Origin: Candidatus Pullilachnospira intestinigallinarum
GTDB lineage: Bacteria; Bacillota; Clostridia; Lachnospirales; Lachnospiraceae
Length of the DNA: 58,697 nucleotides
Reading direction: 5' to 3'
Assembly (NCBI GenBank): GCA_018711275.1
Contig: DVIN01000082.1
Span: 1 to 58,697, forward strand
Both the position numbers and the translations under genes were made by a program. The first letter of the stretch is position 1. Every line of letters starts with the position of its first letter. The notes beneath the pieces are model-generated. The model made no database searches, was not told the origin of the DNA, and worked only from the letters and a program-made list of their open reading frames with translations. Positions 42,669 through 50,808 of the stretch are shown piece after piece.

Positions 42669-43319
42669 TTATTCTTCCTTCTGTCCGAAAGCCGGAAAAT
42701 ACGCTTCCGCCAGAGCCATAATTTCATCGTTGATGATGGGAACGCCCATTTTCTCCAGCATTTCCCGGATAAACCGGAATTTATGGAGCATCTCTTCCGG
42801 CGTGGCGGGAAATACCGTGGGAGCCAGCCAGAGGCTGGTCAGCACCGGAATCAGTTCCGCCAGTTCTTTCACATACTCCGTATGCAGAGAACCGTCACGG
42901 TTCCCCTCCTCCAGCAGTCTCTCAAAATACGGGGTCAGTTCCTTCCTGTTGGCCTCTATCATTCCGGCCAGCACCCGGGGATTTTTCAGAATCGGGAGCG
43001 ACTGGACATTCATCTCCTTGCGTGCGCTGTCAGACTGATTCACCCGGATCATTTCCCGTATCTTTTCCAGTCCGTTCAGATCCTTTCGGTTCATCACCGC
43101 CGAAAAAGGATTATTTTCCCGGAACATCCGGTCTCCCACCGCATCCATAATCTCCTCTTTGGATTTGAAATGATGATAAACGGCTCCCTTCGTCAGATCC
43201 CCCAGCGCATCCACGATATCCTGGATGGTGGTGTTATCGTAACCTTTTTCCAGAAAAAGACGCTGGGCGGCGTCAAGAATCCGTTCCTCCGTGATTTCCG
43301 GATACTTATTTCGTGCCAT
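42669..43319 (-). CDS. TetR family transcriptional regulator
   Basis: A 216-residue repressor with the N-terminal helix-turn-helix ERILDAAQRLFLEKGYDNTT, IQDIVDALGDLTKGAVYHHF and KSKEEIMD, and an all-helical ligand domain. Start at 43319 follows GGAGAGGAG. It lies 98 nt upstream of the MFS gene, and a perfect palindrome sits over its own start of transcription, so it probably represses itself and the exporter. Confidence 0.92.
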   Translation of the reverse strand: MARNKYPEITEERILDAAQRLFLEKGYDNTTIQDIVDALGDLTKGAVYHHFKSKEEIMDAVGDRMFRENNPFSAVMNRKDLNGLEKIREMIRVNQSDSARKEMNVQSLPILKNPRVLAGMIEANRKELTPYFERLLEEGNRDGSLHTEYVKELAELIPVLTSLWLAPTVFPATPEEMLHKFRFIREMLEKMGVPIINDEIMALAEAYFPAFGQKEE

Positions 43320-43339
43320 TTTCTGCACTCCTCTCCAAA

Positions 43340-43389
43340 ACATACTTTCAGTATGTATTTATCATAACGAAGCTGTCAGGATTTGTCAA
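43340..43389 (-). promoter_or_regulatory. tetR promoter with palindromic operator
   Basis: TTGACA (43389-43384), 17 nt, TATGAT (43366-43361) on the minus strand. ACATACTTTCAGTATGT (43340-43356), a perfect 7+3+7 palindrome, covers the predicted start near 43354. A related ACATACTTTTA half-site lies before the MFS gene (about 42588-42600), consistent with one regulator for both. Confidence 0.75.
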
Positions 43390-43535
43390 GATACATTCGT
43401 TTGGTATTTATACAAAAAGACGGACCGGCACATTTCAATTCTTTGCCCTCCCCGCTTGAGGAAAGCCCGTTGATCCGCTATAATCATGGAGACAGCTTTA
43501 AATTCCGTATATTACTATCAGAAAAGGAATACCGC

Positions 43536-44507
43536 ATGACCCGAAAAGAAGCCCTGAAGATCCTGGGTCTGCCGCCCCAGGCAGATCTAGTGGAAATCAA
43601 GAAAAAATACCGCCAGCTGATGCATCAGGTGCACCCTGATGCCGCCTCCCCCCGCAGGGATATTCTGCCCGGCGCCCGGCAGCTGAATCAAGCCTACGCT
43701 CTGCTGAAAAGGGAAGGCGCCCCCAGAGGGTCAGCTTTTACTGACAGCGCTTCGGCGCATTTTTCTCATGAAAAACGAAAATCTCCGAAGAAAACCGGCG
43801 TCTGGAATGCTCCGGTGAACCCCCATGCCTTTACGGAACGGGAAATTCTCCACTGTGCAGAGGATGCCGAGGGAAATCCCCTGGGACATTTTTCCATTGC
43901 GTATGGGAAATATCTCTGGACCATGGAAGAGGATTTTCCGCTTTTCCTGTCCAGTATTTTCCGGTGCAGCAAAAAGCTGCTGGATGAGATCGACTCCCAA
44001 AAGCCGGCGGCGGAAGAATCCCAGCGACTGATTTTCCAGGCGGAACTGGCCTATCTTCTGGCCCAGCAGTTTCTGGATGGCAGAATCTGTCTCCCCGCTC
44101 TGGCACAGGAAGAATCCCCGGCCCCGGACGGATCCCGTATCTTTCGGGTGCCCTCCATGCTGGAGTTTTCCCGCACCTCCTCTCCTCTGAAACCAGGAGA
44201 ACCGCTGTATCCCTCCGCCCTTCGCCGCCATCGGCTGTATCTGAAAAACGAAGCCGGGAAAGAGCTGGGATACCTGTCCTTCCCCGATGACCGCCTGTAC
44301 TATGTGGTGATCCCTCTGTTTGAGCAGCGTAATGTGCGGCTTCGGATCCTGACCGCCTCCGGCCATCCAGGGCGAAAGAAAAAAGGTTCCGCAAACTACC
44401 AGAACCTTTCTCTCTGGATCAAGCTTCCCTCCTCAAAAATCAGCCATGCGCCGGAGAATCTGAATCTGCGGATTGCGGAGCTTCTGAAAAAATATCAGAG
44501 CGGCTGA
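43536..44507 (+). CDS. DnaJ-domain protein
   Basis: A 323-residue protein with an N-terminal J domain (MTRKEALKILGLPPQADL, then HQVHPDAAS with the HPD motif) and no zinc-finger or standard DnaJ C-terminal domain. The rest is not recognised; residues 100-320 look like a folded globular region. The J domain should stimulate DnaK ATPase. Start at 43536 follows AAAAGGAA; the frame opens earlier at 43383. Its end overlaps the yafQ remnant. Confidence 0.8.
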   Translation: MTRKEALKILGLPPQADLVEIKKKYRQLMHQVHPDAASPRRDILPGARQLNQAYALLKREGAPRGSAFTDSASAHFSHEKRKSPKKTGVWNAPVNPHAFTEREILHCAEDAEGNPLGHFSIAYGKYLWTMEEDFPLFLSSIFRCSKKLLDEIDSQKPAAEESQRLIFQAELAYLLAQQFLDGRICLPALAQEESPAPDGSRIFRVPSMLEFSRTSSPLKPGEPLYPSALRRHRLYLKNEAGKELGYLSFPDDRLYYVVIPLFEQRNVRLRILTASGHPGRKKKGSANYQNLSLWIKLPSSKISHAPENLNLRIAELLKKYQSG

Positions 44508-44744
44508 TCACTCAACCCACAGAGCGGTTTTTCTCCCGGCAGAACCAGCACGTCCTCCTCGATGAGATAGATGAGCAGCCAGTCCGGGAGAATCTTTGTT
44601 TTCCTCATTTCTTCCGGCAAACAACTCGTCCAGGTCATTGTATCCCTTTACAGACGGATCTTTTGCGATCCTTTCCGCCTCCAGCATGCCATCAATCGTT
44701 TCCTTAAACAGTGCGTTGGCCTTTGCCTTCAAATCCACATCCAT
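44495..44744 (-). pseudogene. Remnant of a dinJ-yafQ (RelB/RelE-type) toxin-antitoxin pair
   Basis: From 44744 the frame reads DVDLKAKANALFKE and jumps to MLEAERIAKDPSVKGYNDLDELF, the start and end of a DinJ antitoxin with the middle (~40 residues) missing. About 60 nt further, in another frame, DWLLIYLIEEDVLVL is the C-terminal strand pair of a YafQ-type mRNA interferase; everything before it is lost. Neither protein can be functional. The ORF's own tail (SPGLAAHLSHRGG) is out-of-frame yafQ. Confidence 0.75.
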
Positions 44745-44879
44745 GCGGATACCATATCATTCCCCTTTCTACTGGAACTTTTAGTATATGTTATTTGCAA
44801 AAACGAATCAATATTTTGTATAAATATTTTCATGGATTATACCAGCCAGGCTGATTTGCAGTCAATAACATCTCTGTAA

Positions 44880-44926
44880 AAGAAAAGCACCGGATTCAGA
44901 ACTTTTCTTTCCCGAATCCGGTGCTT
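44880..44926 (-). terminator. Terminator of the metF operon
   Basis: On the minus strand AAGCACCGGATTC (44926-44914) pairs with GAATCCGGTGCTT (44897-44885), followed by TTCTTTT. It lies ~65 nt after the metF stop. Confidence 0.8.
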
Positions 44927-44990
44927 CCCACTATATGACATAAAATCAATTTTTCACTGAGTATACATACCGCTTACCCGGTCAGTTCTC

Positions 44991-45869
44991 TCAGATCCCC
45001 GCCAGTTTAAGAAGATCCGGCACTTTGGACTCCCAGCCCAGCGCCATGATATGTACGCCCTGGCAGTACGGCTTACATTCTTTGATGATCCGTGCGGCAA
45101 TCTCCACGCCGGTGATGCCTGCTTTGGTCTTCTCTTTGTCCTTTTTCAGTTCCTCAATCATCTCATCGGGAACATGAATACCGGCCACATTGTTGTTCAT
45201 GAATTTGGCCATGCCCGCGGACTTGGGAATAATGATTCCCACCTGAACCGGTTTGCCAAACTGTTTTGCCTTCTCCATGAACTTGATGAACTTCTCCGGC
45301 TCAAAGACAGCCTGGGTCTGGAAGTAATCCGCGCCGGCGCGCACTTTGCGCTCCATCTTTGCCAGCTGCGCGTCCACGGAATCGCTGCAGGGGGATACCA
45401 CCGCACCTTTGGCAAAGGACGGCGGCTCGCCGATCAGGGGATTTCCGCCCAGATCCACGCCGGACTCCAGCTGTTTCACTGTATGAATCAGCGAAACGGA
45501 ATCCAGATCGAAAACGGGTTTTGCCTGGGGATGATCACCCATCTTGGTATGATCACCGGTCAGCAGCAGCAGATTCTCAATGCCGAACATCGCCGCGCCC
45601 AGCAGATCCGACTGCAGTGCGATACGGTTTCTGTCACGGCAGGTCAGCTGATAGATAGGGGTCAGCCCCTCATCCTTCAGAGCCTTGCACATGGGCAGAG
45701 AGCCAAGACGCATAACGGAGGACTGGTTATCGGTCACGTTCACCGCGGTGATTCCGCTAAGATACGTTTTTGCCTCCTCCAGCAGATGCTCCACATGAAA
45801 TCCTTTTGGCGGTCCAACTTCCGCAGATACAACAAATTCGCCACGTTCAAATAATTCCGTAATTTTCAT
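44991..45869 (-). CDS. metF: Methylenetetrahydrofolate reductase, MetF subunit
   Basis: FAD enzyme reducing 5,10-methylene-THF to 5-methyl-THF, the last step of the methyl branch. The 292 residues show SAEVGPPKGF at the start, VNVTDNQ, LTCRDRNR and LLLTGDH, and QTQAVFEPEKF, all active-site or flavin blocks. It is the third gene of rnfC2-metV-metF, the arrangement described for NADH-dependent MTHFR in acetogens such as Acetobacterium. It lies 25 nt past metV. Confidence 0.95.
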   Translation of the reverse strand: MKITELFERGEFVVSAEVGPPKGFHVEHLLEEAKTYLSGITAVNVTDNQSSVMRLGSLPMCKALKDEGLTPIYQLTCRDRNRIALQSDLLGAAMFGIENLLLLTGDHTKMGDHPQAKPVFDLDSVSLIHTVKQLESGVDLGGNPLIGEPPSFAKGAVVSPCSDSVDAQLAKMERKVRAGADYFQTQAVFEPEKFIKFMEKAKQFGKPVQVGIIIPKSAGMAKFMNNNVAGIHVPDEMIEELKKDKEKTKAGITGVEIAARIIKECKPYCQGVHIMALGWESKVPDLLKLAGI

Positions 45870-45894
45870 GATATATTGCTCCTACTCTTTTTTA

Positions 45895-46518
45895 TTATTT
45901 TGAAACCTCTTCATCCGTTGCGAAATTACGCACCTGGGTGGGACATTTCAGCACATCCAGACGGCCCAGCTCTTCCAGGCGTCTGTAAATCCGCTCCCAT
46001 CCGCACTCCATCTCGCCATCCACTTCGCATTTGCCATTCTTGGCTCCGCCGCACTGGCCGTTGACCAGGCTCTTGGAACATGCCGTTATGGGGCAGATGC
46101 CTCCGGTCAGGTTCAGGTAGCACTCGCCGCATTGATCGCATTTGTACTCCAGGGGAGTGACGCCCTGAAATCCCGGCAGACGGCAGGTATCACAGGCTGC
46201 ACAGACCTTCTTGTCCTCCAGATAAGAGGCAACCGTCTGCACACCTACGCCGCAGGAAAGTACGAGAATCACATCCGCGGCCTCAATCTCGCTTTTATGA
46301 ACGGAAAGACGCAGTTCCATATTCTCCTGGTTGCAGATGTAGTCGGTGGTAATGCTTCCGGTCAGAGCGCCTTCGGCAGCCAGATCTTTCTGAAGCTCTT
46401 CCGCCGCTTTTTCCGGGAAATAAACCTCTTTACATCCATGACAGTTGATGATAAAGACCTTTTTCCCCTCCGTAAGCTGCGCGATGGCTTCCCTGGGTTT
46501 TAATTCGGTAATTAACAT
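45895..46518 (-). CDS. metV: MetV, zinc/Fe-S subunit of methylene-THF reductase
   Basis: A 207-residue protein of the MTHFR C-terminal (MetV) type, with CDTCRLPGFQ, CDQCGECYLNLTGGICP and GQCGGAKNGKC: a cysteine set that binds an Fe-S cluster in acetogen complexes. MetV is needed for MetF activity and joins it to the electron-input subunit. The same motif set recurs in the N-terminal part of the next upstream gene product. It starts one base past the rnfC2 stop. Confidence 0.92.
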   Translation of the reverse strand: MLITELKPREAIAQLTEGKKVFIINCHGCKEVYFPEKAAEELQKDLAAEGALTGSITTDYICNQENMELRLSVHKSEIEAADVILVLSCGVGVQTVASYLEDKKVCAACDTCRLPGFQGVTPLEYKCDQCGECYLNLTGGICPITACSKSLVNGQCGGAKNGKCEVDGEMECGWERIYRRLEELGRLDVLKCPTQVRNFATDEEVSK

Positions 46519-46519
46519 A

Positions 46520-48481
46520 TCACTTCATCCCCCTTACTGCATTTTTTCCAGCCTTAATCTTGCTGACTAACGGAATCTTGGAGGAACAGATATACTCGCA
46601 GCACCTGCACTCGATACAATCCATCACGTTTTTCTCTTTCATGCCCTGCCAGTTCTCTTCATCCGCAAATTTTGCGAAATACAGAGGAGACAGTTCCATG
46701 GGACATACATCCATACAGCGGCCGCACTTGATACACGGCTGCTCCACCGTATGATCGGTATCCACGGCGATAATTCCGTTGGAACCCTTCATGATCGGCA
46801 CGTTCAGATCGGAGAGTACAAATCCCATCATCGGTCCGCCGGCTTTCACTGTGACATCGTCTCCGATGATACCGCCGCAGTAGTCAATCAGATCCTTCGT
46901 GTTGGTTCCGATTTTCACGATGAAGTTTCCGGGATTTTTCAATCTCTCGCCGGTGACAGTCACCACACGTTCGATCAGAGGCATGCCCTTTAAGATGGCG
47001 TCGGCGATGGCCTTGGTGGTACTGATATTTCCAACCACGCAGCCCACATCCGCGGGCAGTCCGCCGCTGGGAACCTTTCTTCCGGTTACCCGCTTGATCA
47101 GCATCTTCTCAGCGCCCTGGGGGTATTTTGTTTTGGCAACTACCACTTCCATATTACTGATATCGGCGGTCTTTTCCTTCATCAGTTCAATGGCATCCGG
47201 CTTGTTGTCCTCAATGACGATCACGCCCTTTTCAGCGCCAACCGCCTTCAGCATGGCCTTCAGGCCAAAGATCACATCGTCCGCATACTCCAGCAGTACC
47301 CGGTGATCCGCCGTCAGAAGCGGTTCGCACTCACAGCCGTTCAGCAGAATCGTATCCACCGGTTTTGCCGGTTTCAGCTTCACGGAGGTGGGGAATCCGG
47401 CGCCGCCCATACCAACGATTCCGGCTTCTTTGATGATCTCCACAATCTCATCCGGCGTCAGGCTGTCCAGATCCTTGTTGGGTTTCACAGATTCATCCAG
47501 CGTATTTTTCCCGTCGGACTTGATCACCACTGACAGGCATTCGCCTCTTGTGGCGTGTCCGTGATTCTCAATGGCGGTAACGGTACCGCTGACACTGGAA
47601 TGAACGGGGCTGCTGATAAAGCCTGCCGCCTCGCCGATCTTCTGACCAACCTTAACGGTATCTCCCACCTGAACCACGGGATTCGCGGGAGCCCCCGCAT
47701 GCATGGACAGCGGGATCACCACCACATCCGGATCCGGGAATCTTTTCAGCGCCAGATGCTCGGTCATCTCCTTGCGCTCGGAGGGATGCACACCGCCGTA
47801 GTAGCCTTCCAGCCGGTTTTCCCGAATGGACTTTACATAATCATTGACATACTTGAAATTGACTTTGGAATAATCCCTTACCTGTACCGGCTGATTCAGG
47901 AACTCTTCCAGACGTCCCTGTTTCTCCAGTCTCCGGTAAATTTTCTCCCAGGCGCAGTCCTTGTCGCCGTTCACCTCGCACTTTCCGTTTTTAGCGCCGC
48001 CGCACTGACCGTTAACCAGACTCTTGGAGCAGTCCACAATCGGGCAGATGCCTCCGGTGATATTCAGATAACACTGCGCGCAGGCATCACAGGCCTTTTT
48101 GGTCAGAGCCATACCGTGATGTCCTGTATAATTCAGGGAATTGCTGGCCGCATATACAGGCTTCCCTGCCAGATCCGCGATGGTCTGAATGCCCAGGCCG
48201 CAGGAAATTACAAAAATATTTTCGGTTCCTTCCGGAATCATATCCTGCAGTTTTTTCTCTGTCTGGGTTTTATTGCACAGAAAATCAACCCTGGCGCTGC
48301 CGGTCACCGTCTTTCCGTTTTCGGCAGCAAATTTTTCAAACTCCCCACATTCGGGTTCGTCGATGGTTTCAAATTCCTTGAAACACTTGTTGCAGGCAAT
48401 AATGAACAGATTGTCTTTATCGGCCAATAAAGATGCCAGTTCTTCATTGCTTTTCAGCTTGTACTTGGTATAATTTTCCAA
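46520..48481 (-). CDS. rnfC2: RnfC2-like electron-input subunit with N-terminal MetV-like domain
   Basis: A 653-residue fusion. Residues 1-~215 repeat the MetV pattern (ACNKCFKEF, CDACAQCYLNITGG, GQCGGAKNGKC, WEKIYRRLEKQGRLEEF). Residues ~220-653 are RnfC-like: GVHPSERKEMTEH, GMGGAGFPTSVKL (NADH/FMN site), and two 4Fe-4S motifs (CIKCGRCMDVCPME, CIECRCCEYICSSK). It probably oxidises NADH and feeds MetF-MetV. The start codon is TTG at 48481 behind AAGGAAGGTG. No other rnf genes are here, so it belongs to MTHFR and not to the membrane Rnf complex. Confidence 0.9.
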   Translation of the reverse strand: MENYTKYKLKSNEELASLLADKDNLFIIACNKCFKEFETIDEPECGEFEKFAAENGKTVTGSARVDFLCNKTQTEKKLQDMIPEGTENIFVISCGLGIQTIADLAGKPVYAASNSLNYTGHHGMALTKKACDACAQCYLNITGGICPIVDCSKSLVNGQCGGAKNGKCEVNGDKDCAWEKIYRRLEKQGRLEEFLNQPVQVRDYSKVNFKYVNDYVKSIRENRLEGYYGGVHPSERKEMTEHLALKRFPDPDVVVIPLSMHAGAPANPVVQVGDTVKVGQKIGEAAGFISSPVHSSVSGTVTAIENHGHATRGECLSVVIKSDGKNTLDESVKPNKDLDSLTPDEIVEIIKEAGIVGMGGAGFPTSVKLKPAKPVDTILLNGCECEPLLTADHRVLLEYADDVIFGLKAMLKAVGAEKGVIVIEDNKPDAIELMKEKTADISNMEVVVAKTKYPQGAEKMLIKRVTGRKVPSGGLPADVGCVVGNISTTKAIADAILKGMPLIERVVTVTGERLKNPGNFIVKIGTNTKDLIDYCGGIIGDDVTVKAGGPMMGFVLSDLNVPIMKGSNGIIAVDTDHTVEQPCIKCGRCMDVCPMELSPLYFAKFADEENWQGMKEKNVMDCIECRCCEYICSSKIPLVSKIKAGKNAVRGMK

Positions 48482-48856
48482 TTGCTCACCTTCCTTATGT
48501 ATTTGATTCCCGCGGACTGCAAAACCGGAGGTTATGTATCTGCCGCAGGGGTCAATGTCCCGCTGCCTGCAGCGGAATCATCAACTGGCAGCAACAATTC
48601 AGCCTTCCGGATATTCTGACCCGGCCGGGTCACGGAAGACTGAACCGCTGTTCCCGGCAGGCGTCATCCTGATCTGTACCCTTCCCCCTCTGTGCCTGGA
48701 AAGAAAATTCCGAGAATACGGAACCGCCTGCCATTGATATGTATTTAACATAACACATTTTCGCCAAATTTTCCAGTATAAACGTTCTTTTTCAGCAGCA
48801 AATTTGTAACCGTTCATCCTCCCGGAATCCGAAACACGGAACTGTCACAAAATCCG
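48482..48856 (-). promoter_or_regulatory. Structured leader of the rnfC2-metV-metF operon
   Basis: On the minus strand the ~250-nt leader has an outer stem GGCAGGCG/CGCCTGCC (48732-48725 with 48663-48656) enclosing a TTCCG-CGGAA hairpin. It is followed by a 47-nt hairpin (48644-48598) whose tip is the palindrome TGACCCGGCCGGGTCA (48632-48617), and then CCGCTGC-AG-GCAGCGG near 48560-48575. I could not match it to SAM, THF, cobalamin or ZTP aptamers. No good promoter box pair is visible. It may be a regulatory RNA of unknown kind. Confidence 0.5.
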
Positions 48857-48891
48857 GAAAAAATGGCAGCTGGAAAAAACTTCCAGCTGCC
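48857..48891 (-). terminator. Terminator of queA
   Basis: On the minus strand GGCAGCTGGAA pairs with TTCCAGCTGCC (48891-48881 with 48875-48865), followed by ATTTTTT. It lies 30 nt after the queA stop. Confidence 0.85.
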
Positions 48892-48922
48892 GTTCACATT
48901 CCGCCGTTTCTCCGTCCTGTTT

Positions 48923-49948
48923 TCACTCGATCATCATGGCGTCCCCAAAGCTGAAGAACCGGTAACGCTGCCGTACCGCCTCTTCATAGGCATGAAGAAT
49001 ATGCTCCTTTCCTGCCAGAGCCGACACCAGCATCAGCAGTGTGGACTCCGGAAGGTGAAAGTTGGTGATCAGCCCGTCGATCACCCGGAACCGATAGCCT
49101 GGATAAATAAAGATATCCGTCCAGCCGCTGCCTGCCCGCACGGTTCCGTCCTCCTGCGCCGCCGACTCCAGGGTCCGGCAGCTGGTGGTTCCCACCGATA
49201 TCACTCTTCCTCCGTTTTTGTGGGTATCGTTGATCAGCTTCGCCTGATCCTCCTCCACCACATAAAACTCCGAATGCATATGGTGCTTCTCCACATCATC
49301 CACCTTCACCGGTCGGAAGGTTCCCAGCCCCACATGAAGGGTCACATGGGCAATCTTTACTCCCATAGCCTCCACCTGTTCAAGCAGTTCTCTGGTAAAA
49401 TGCAGTCCCGCCGTGGGAGCCGCGGCAGAACCTTCATGCTTTGCGTACACCGTCTGATACCGGTCCCTGTCCTTCAGCTTATGGGTAATGTAAGGGGGCA
49501 GCGGCATCTCACCCAGTCTGTCCAGAATCTCCTCGAAAATTCCTTCATAGAAAAACTGAATCAGCCGGTTCCCTTCTTCCGCGATCTCCAGAATCTTTCC
49601 CTGCAGTATGCCGTCTCCAAAGACAATCTCGGCCCCAGGACGGGCCTTTTTCCCCGGTTTTACCAGACATTCCCAGACGTCATTTTCCCTTCTTTTCAGG
49701 AGGAGAATCTCAATCACAGCTCCGGTATCTTTCTTATGTCCGTAAAGACGGGCGGGGATCACCTTGGTATCATTGATCACCAGGCAGTCACCCGGCTTCA
49801 GATAGTCCACTATATGCTTAAAATCCGTATGTTCCAGCTCTCCCGTTTCTTTATCCAGATGCATCAGCCGGGAAGCGGATCTGTCCTCCAGGGGATCCTG
49901 AGCGATCAGTTCCTGGGGCAGTTCATAATAAAAATCCGATGTTTTCAT
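48923..49948 (-). CDS. queA: tRNA preQ1(34) S-adenosylmethionine ribosyltransferase-isomerase
   Basis: Adds the cyclopentene precursor to preQ1 in tRNA, the penultimate queuosine step. At 341 residues it starts [17 protein letters not shown], then [10 protein letters not shown], and has GLHFTRELL and the [14 protein letters not shown] end, all diagnostic. No tgt or other queuosine genes are in the window. A terminator lies immediately downstream, so it may be a single-gene unit. Confidence 0.96.
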   Translation of the reverse strand: MKTSDFYYELPQELIAQDPLEDRSASRLMHLDKETGELEHTDFKHIVDYLKPGDCLVINDTKVIPARLYGHKKDTGAVIEILLLKRRENDVWECLVKPGKKARPGAEIVFGDGILQGKILEIAEEGNRLIQFFYEGIFEEILDRLGEMPLPPYITHKLKDRDRYQTVYAKHEGSAAAPTAGLHFTRELLEQVEAMGVKIAHVTLHVGLGTFRPVKVDDVEKHHMHSEFYVVEEDQAKLINDTHKNGGRVISVGTTSCRTLESAAQEDGTVRAGSGWTDIFIYPGYRFRVIDGLITNFHLPESTLLMLVSALAGKEHILHAYEEAVRQRYRFFSFGDAMMIE

Positions 49949-50032
49949 ATTCTGTCACTCCTTGACATTTTTCCACTCACTCCGACCACTATAACACTTT
50001 GCGGATGGAGATGCAAGAATCTTTTCACACCG

Positions 50033-50791
50033 TCATGCCGATCCGAGCGCCTCCGGACATCCGTATCCCAGCATGGGAAGAATGTGTCTCGGCTGATCCA
50101 GAATCACCAGGTCTGCCTTGTAGTCTTCGTGATCTTCCCGTTCATGAATAACCACCAGATTCTTTCCGCTGAAATAGCGGATATAATTTCGAAACACCTC
50201 GGAATGAAGCGTCGTACCCAGCACCAGAAGCAGCTGCGCCTTTTCAATTTCCTCGGAAATCCGCTCTATCAGCCGGGCGTCCAGCATCTCCCCGAACATG
50301 GTGACGTGGGGACGGATGACGCTCTGGCAGTGTTCGCACAGAGGAACTCCTGCCGCATCGCGCACATATTCCATGGAATAGGCCTTCCCGCATCGGGAAC
50401 AGCTGTTGGCATAAATATTTCCATGCAGCTCCACCACGTTTTTCATGGAATGGGCCGCCACCGCATAGACATTTGCCGTGATGACGCTCTGCAGCTTGCC
50501 AGCCCGCTCCATCGCCGCCATGGCATCCACGGATTCCGTCCTTCTTGGAATATTACCCAGTATCTCCTCCTTGTAAAACCGGAAAAATTCTTCCGGCCGT
50601 GTGCTGTAATAAGCCCCGGTAAACAACTCCTCCGGGGATCTGCCGTACCGTTCCTCAATGGAGTAGGCCCGTTCCTGATTTTTCAGGCTTTTGAAGCCGC
50701 CCTCCTCCATCATTCCGGAGCCGCAAAGCGCCACCGTATAAGTGCTTTCCTCCACCATCCGTTTCAGCAGGCTTACCTTCTTATCCATCAT
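50033..50791 (-). CDS. Divergent Sir2-family protein
   Basis: A 252-residue sirtuin-like protein. The zinc module (CSRCGKAYSMEY and CEHC) and the catalytic-His context ELHGNIY are present, and VIRPHVTMFGE and LVLGTTLHSEVF fit the Rossmann core. The usual GAGxSxxSGIPDFR is replaced by CGSGMMEEGGFKS, and TQNxDxLH by TANVYAVAAHS, so NAD handling may differ. Start at 50791 follows GGAGGTG; a GTG at 50800 overlaps that site. Substrate unknown. Confidence 0.8.
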   Translation of the reverse strand: MMDKKVSLLKRMVEESTYTVALCGSGMMEEGGFKSLKNQERAYSIEERYGRSPEELFTGAYYSTRPEEFFRFYKEEILGNIPRRTESVDAMAAMERAGKLQSVITANVYAVAAHSMKNVVELHGNIYANSCSRCGKAYSMEYVRDAAGVPLCEHCQSVIRPHVTMFGEMLDARLIERISEEIEKAQLLLVLGTTLHSEVFRNYIRYFSGKNLVVIHEREDHEDYKADLVILDQPRHILPMLGYGCPEALGSA

Positions 50792-50808
50792 ATACAGCAC
50801 CTCCGTTT

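Noticed and set aside
48598..48644. Hairpin in the metF leader as an intrinsic terminator
   Set aside because: No U-run follows on the minus strand, and several more stems occur before the coding start; kept as a structured leader of unknown type.
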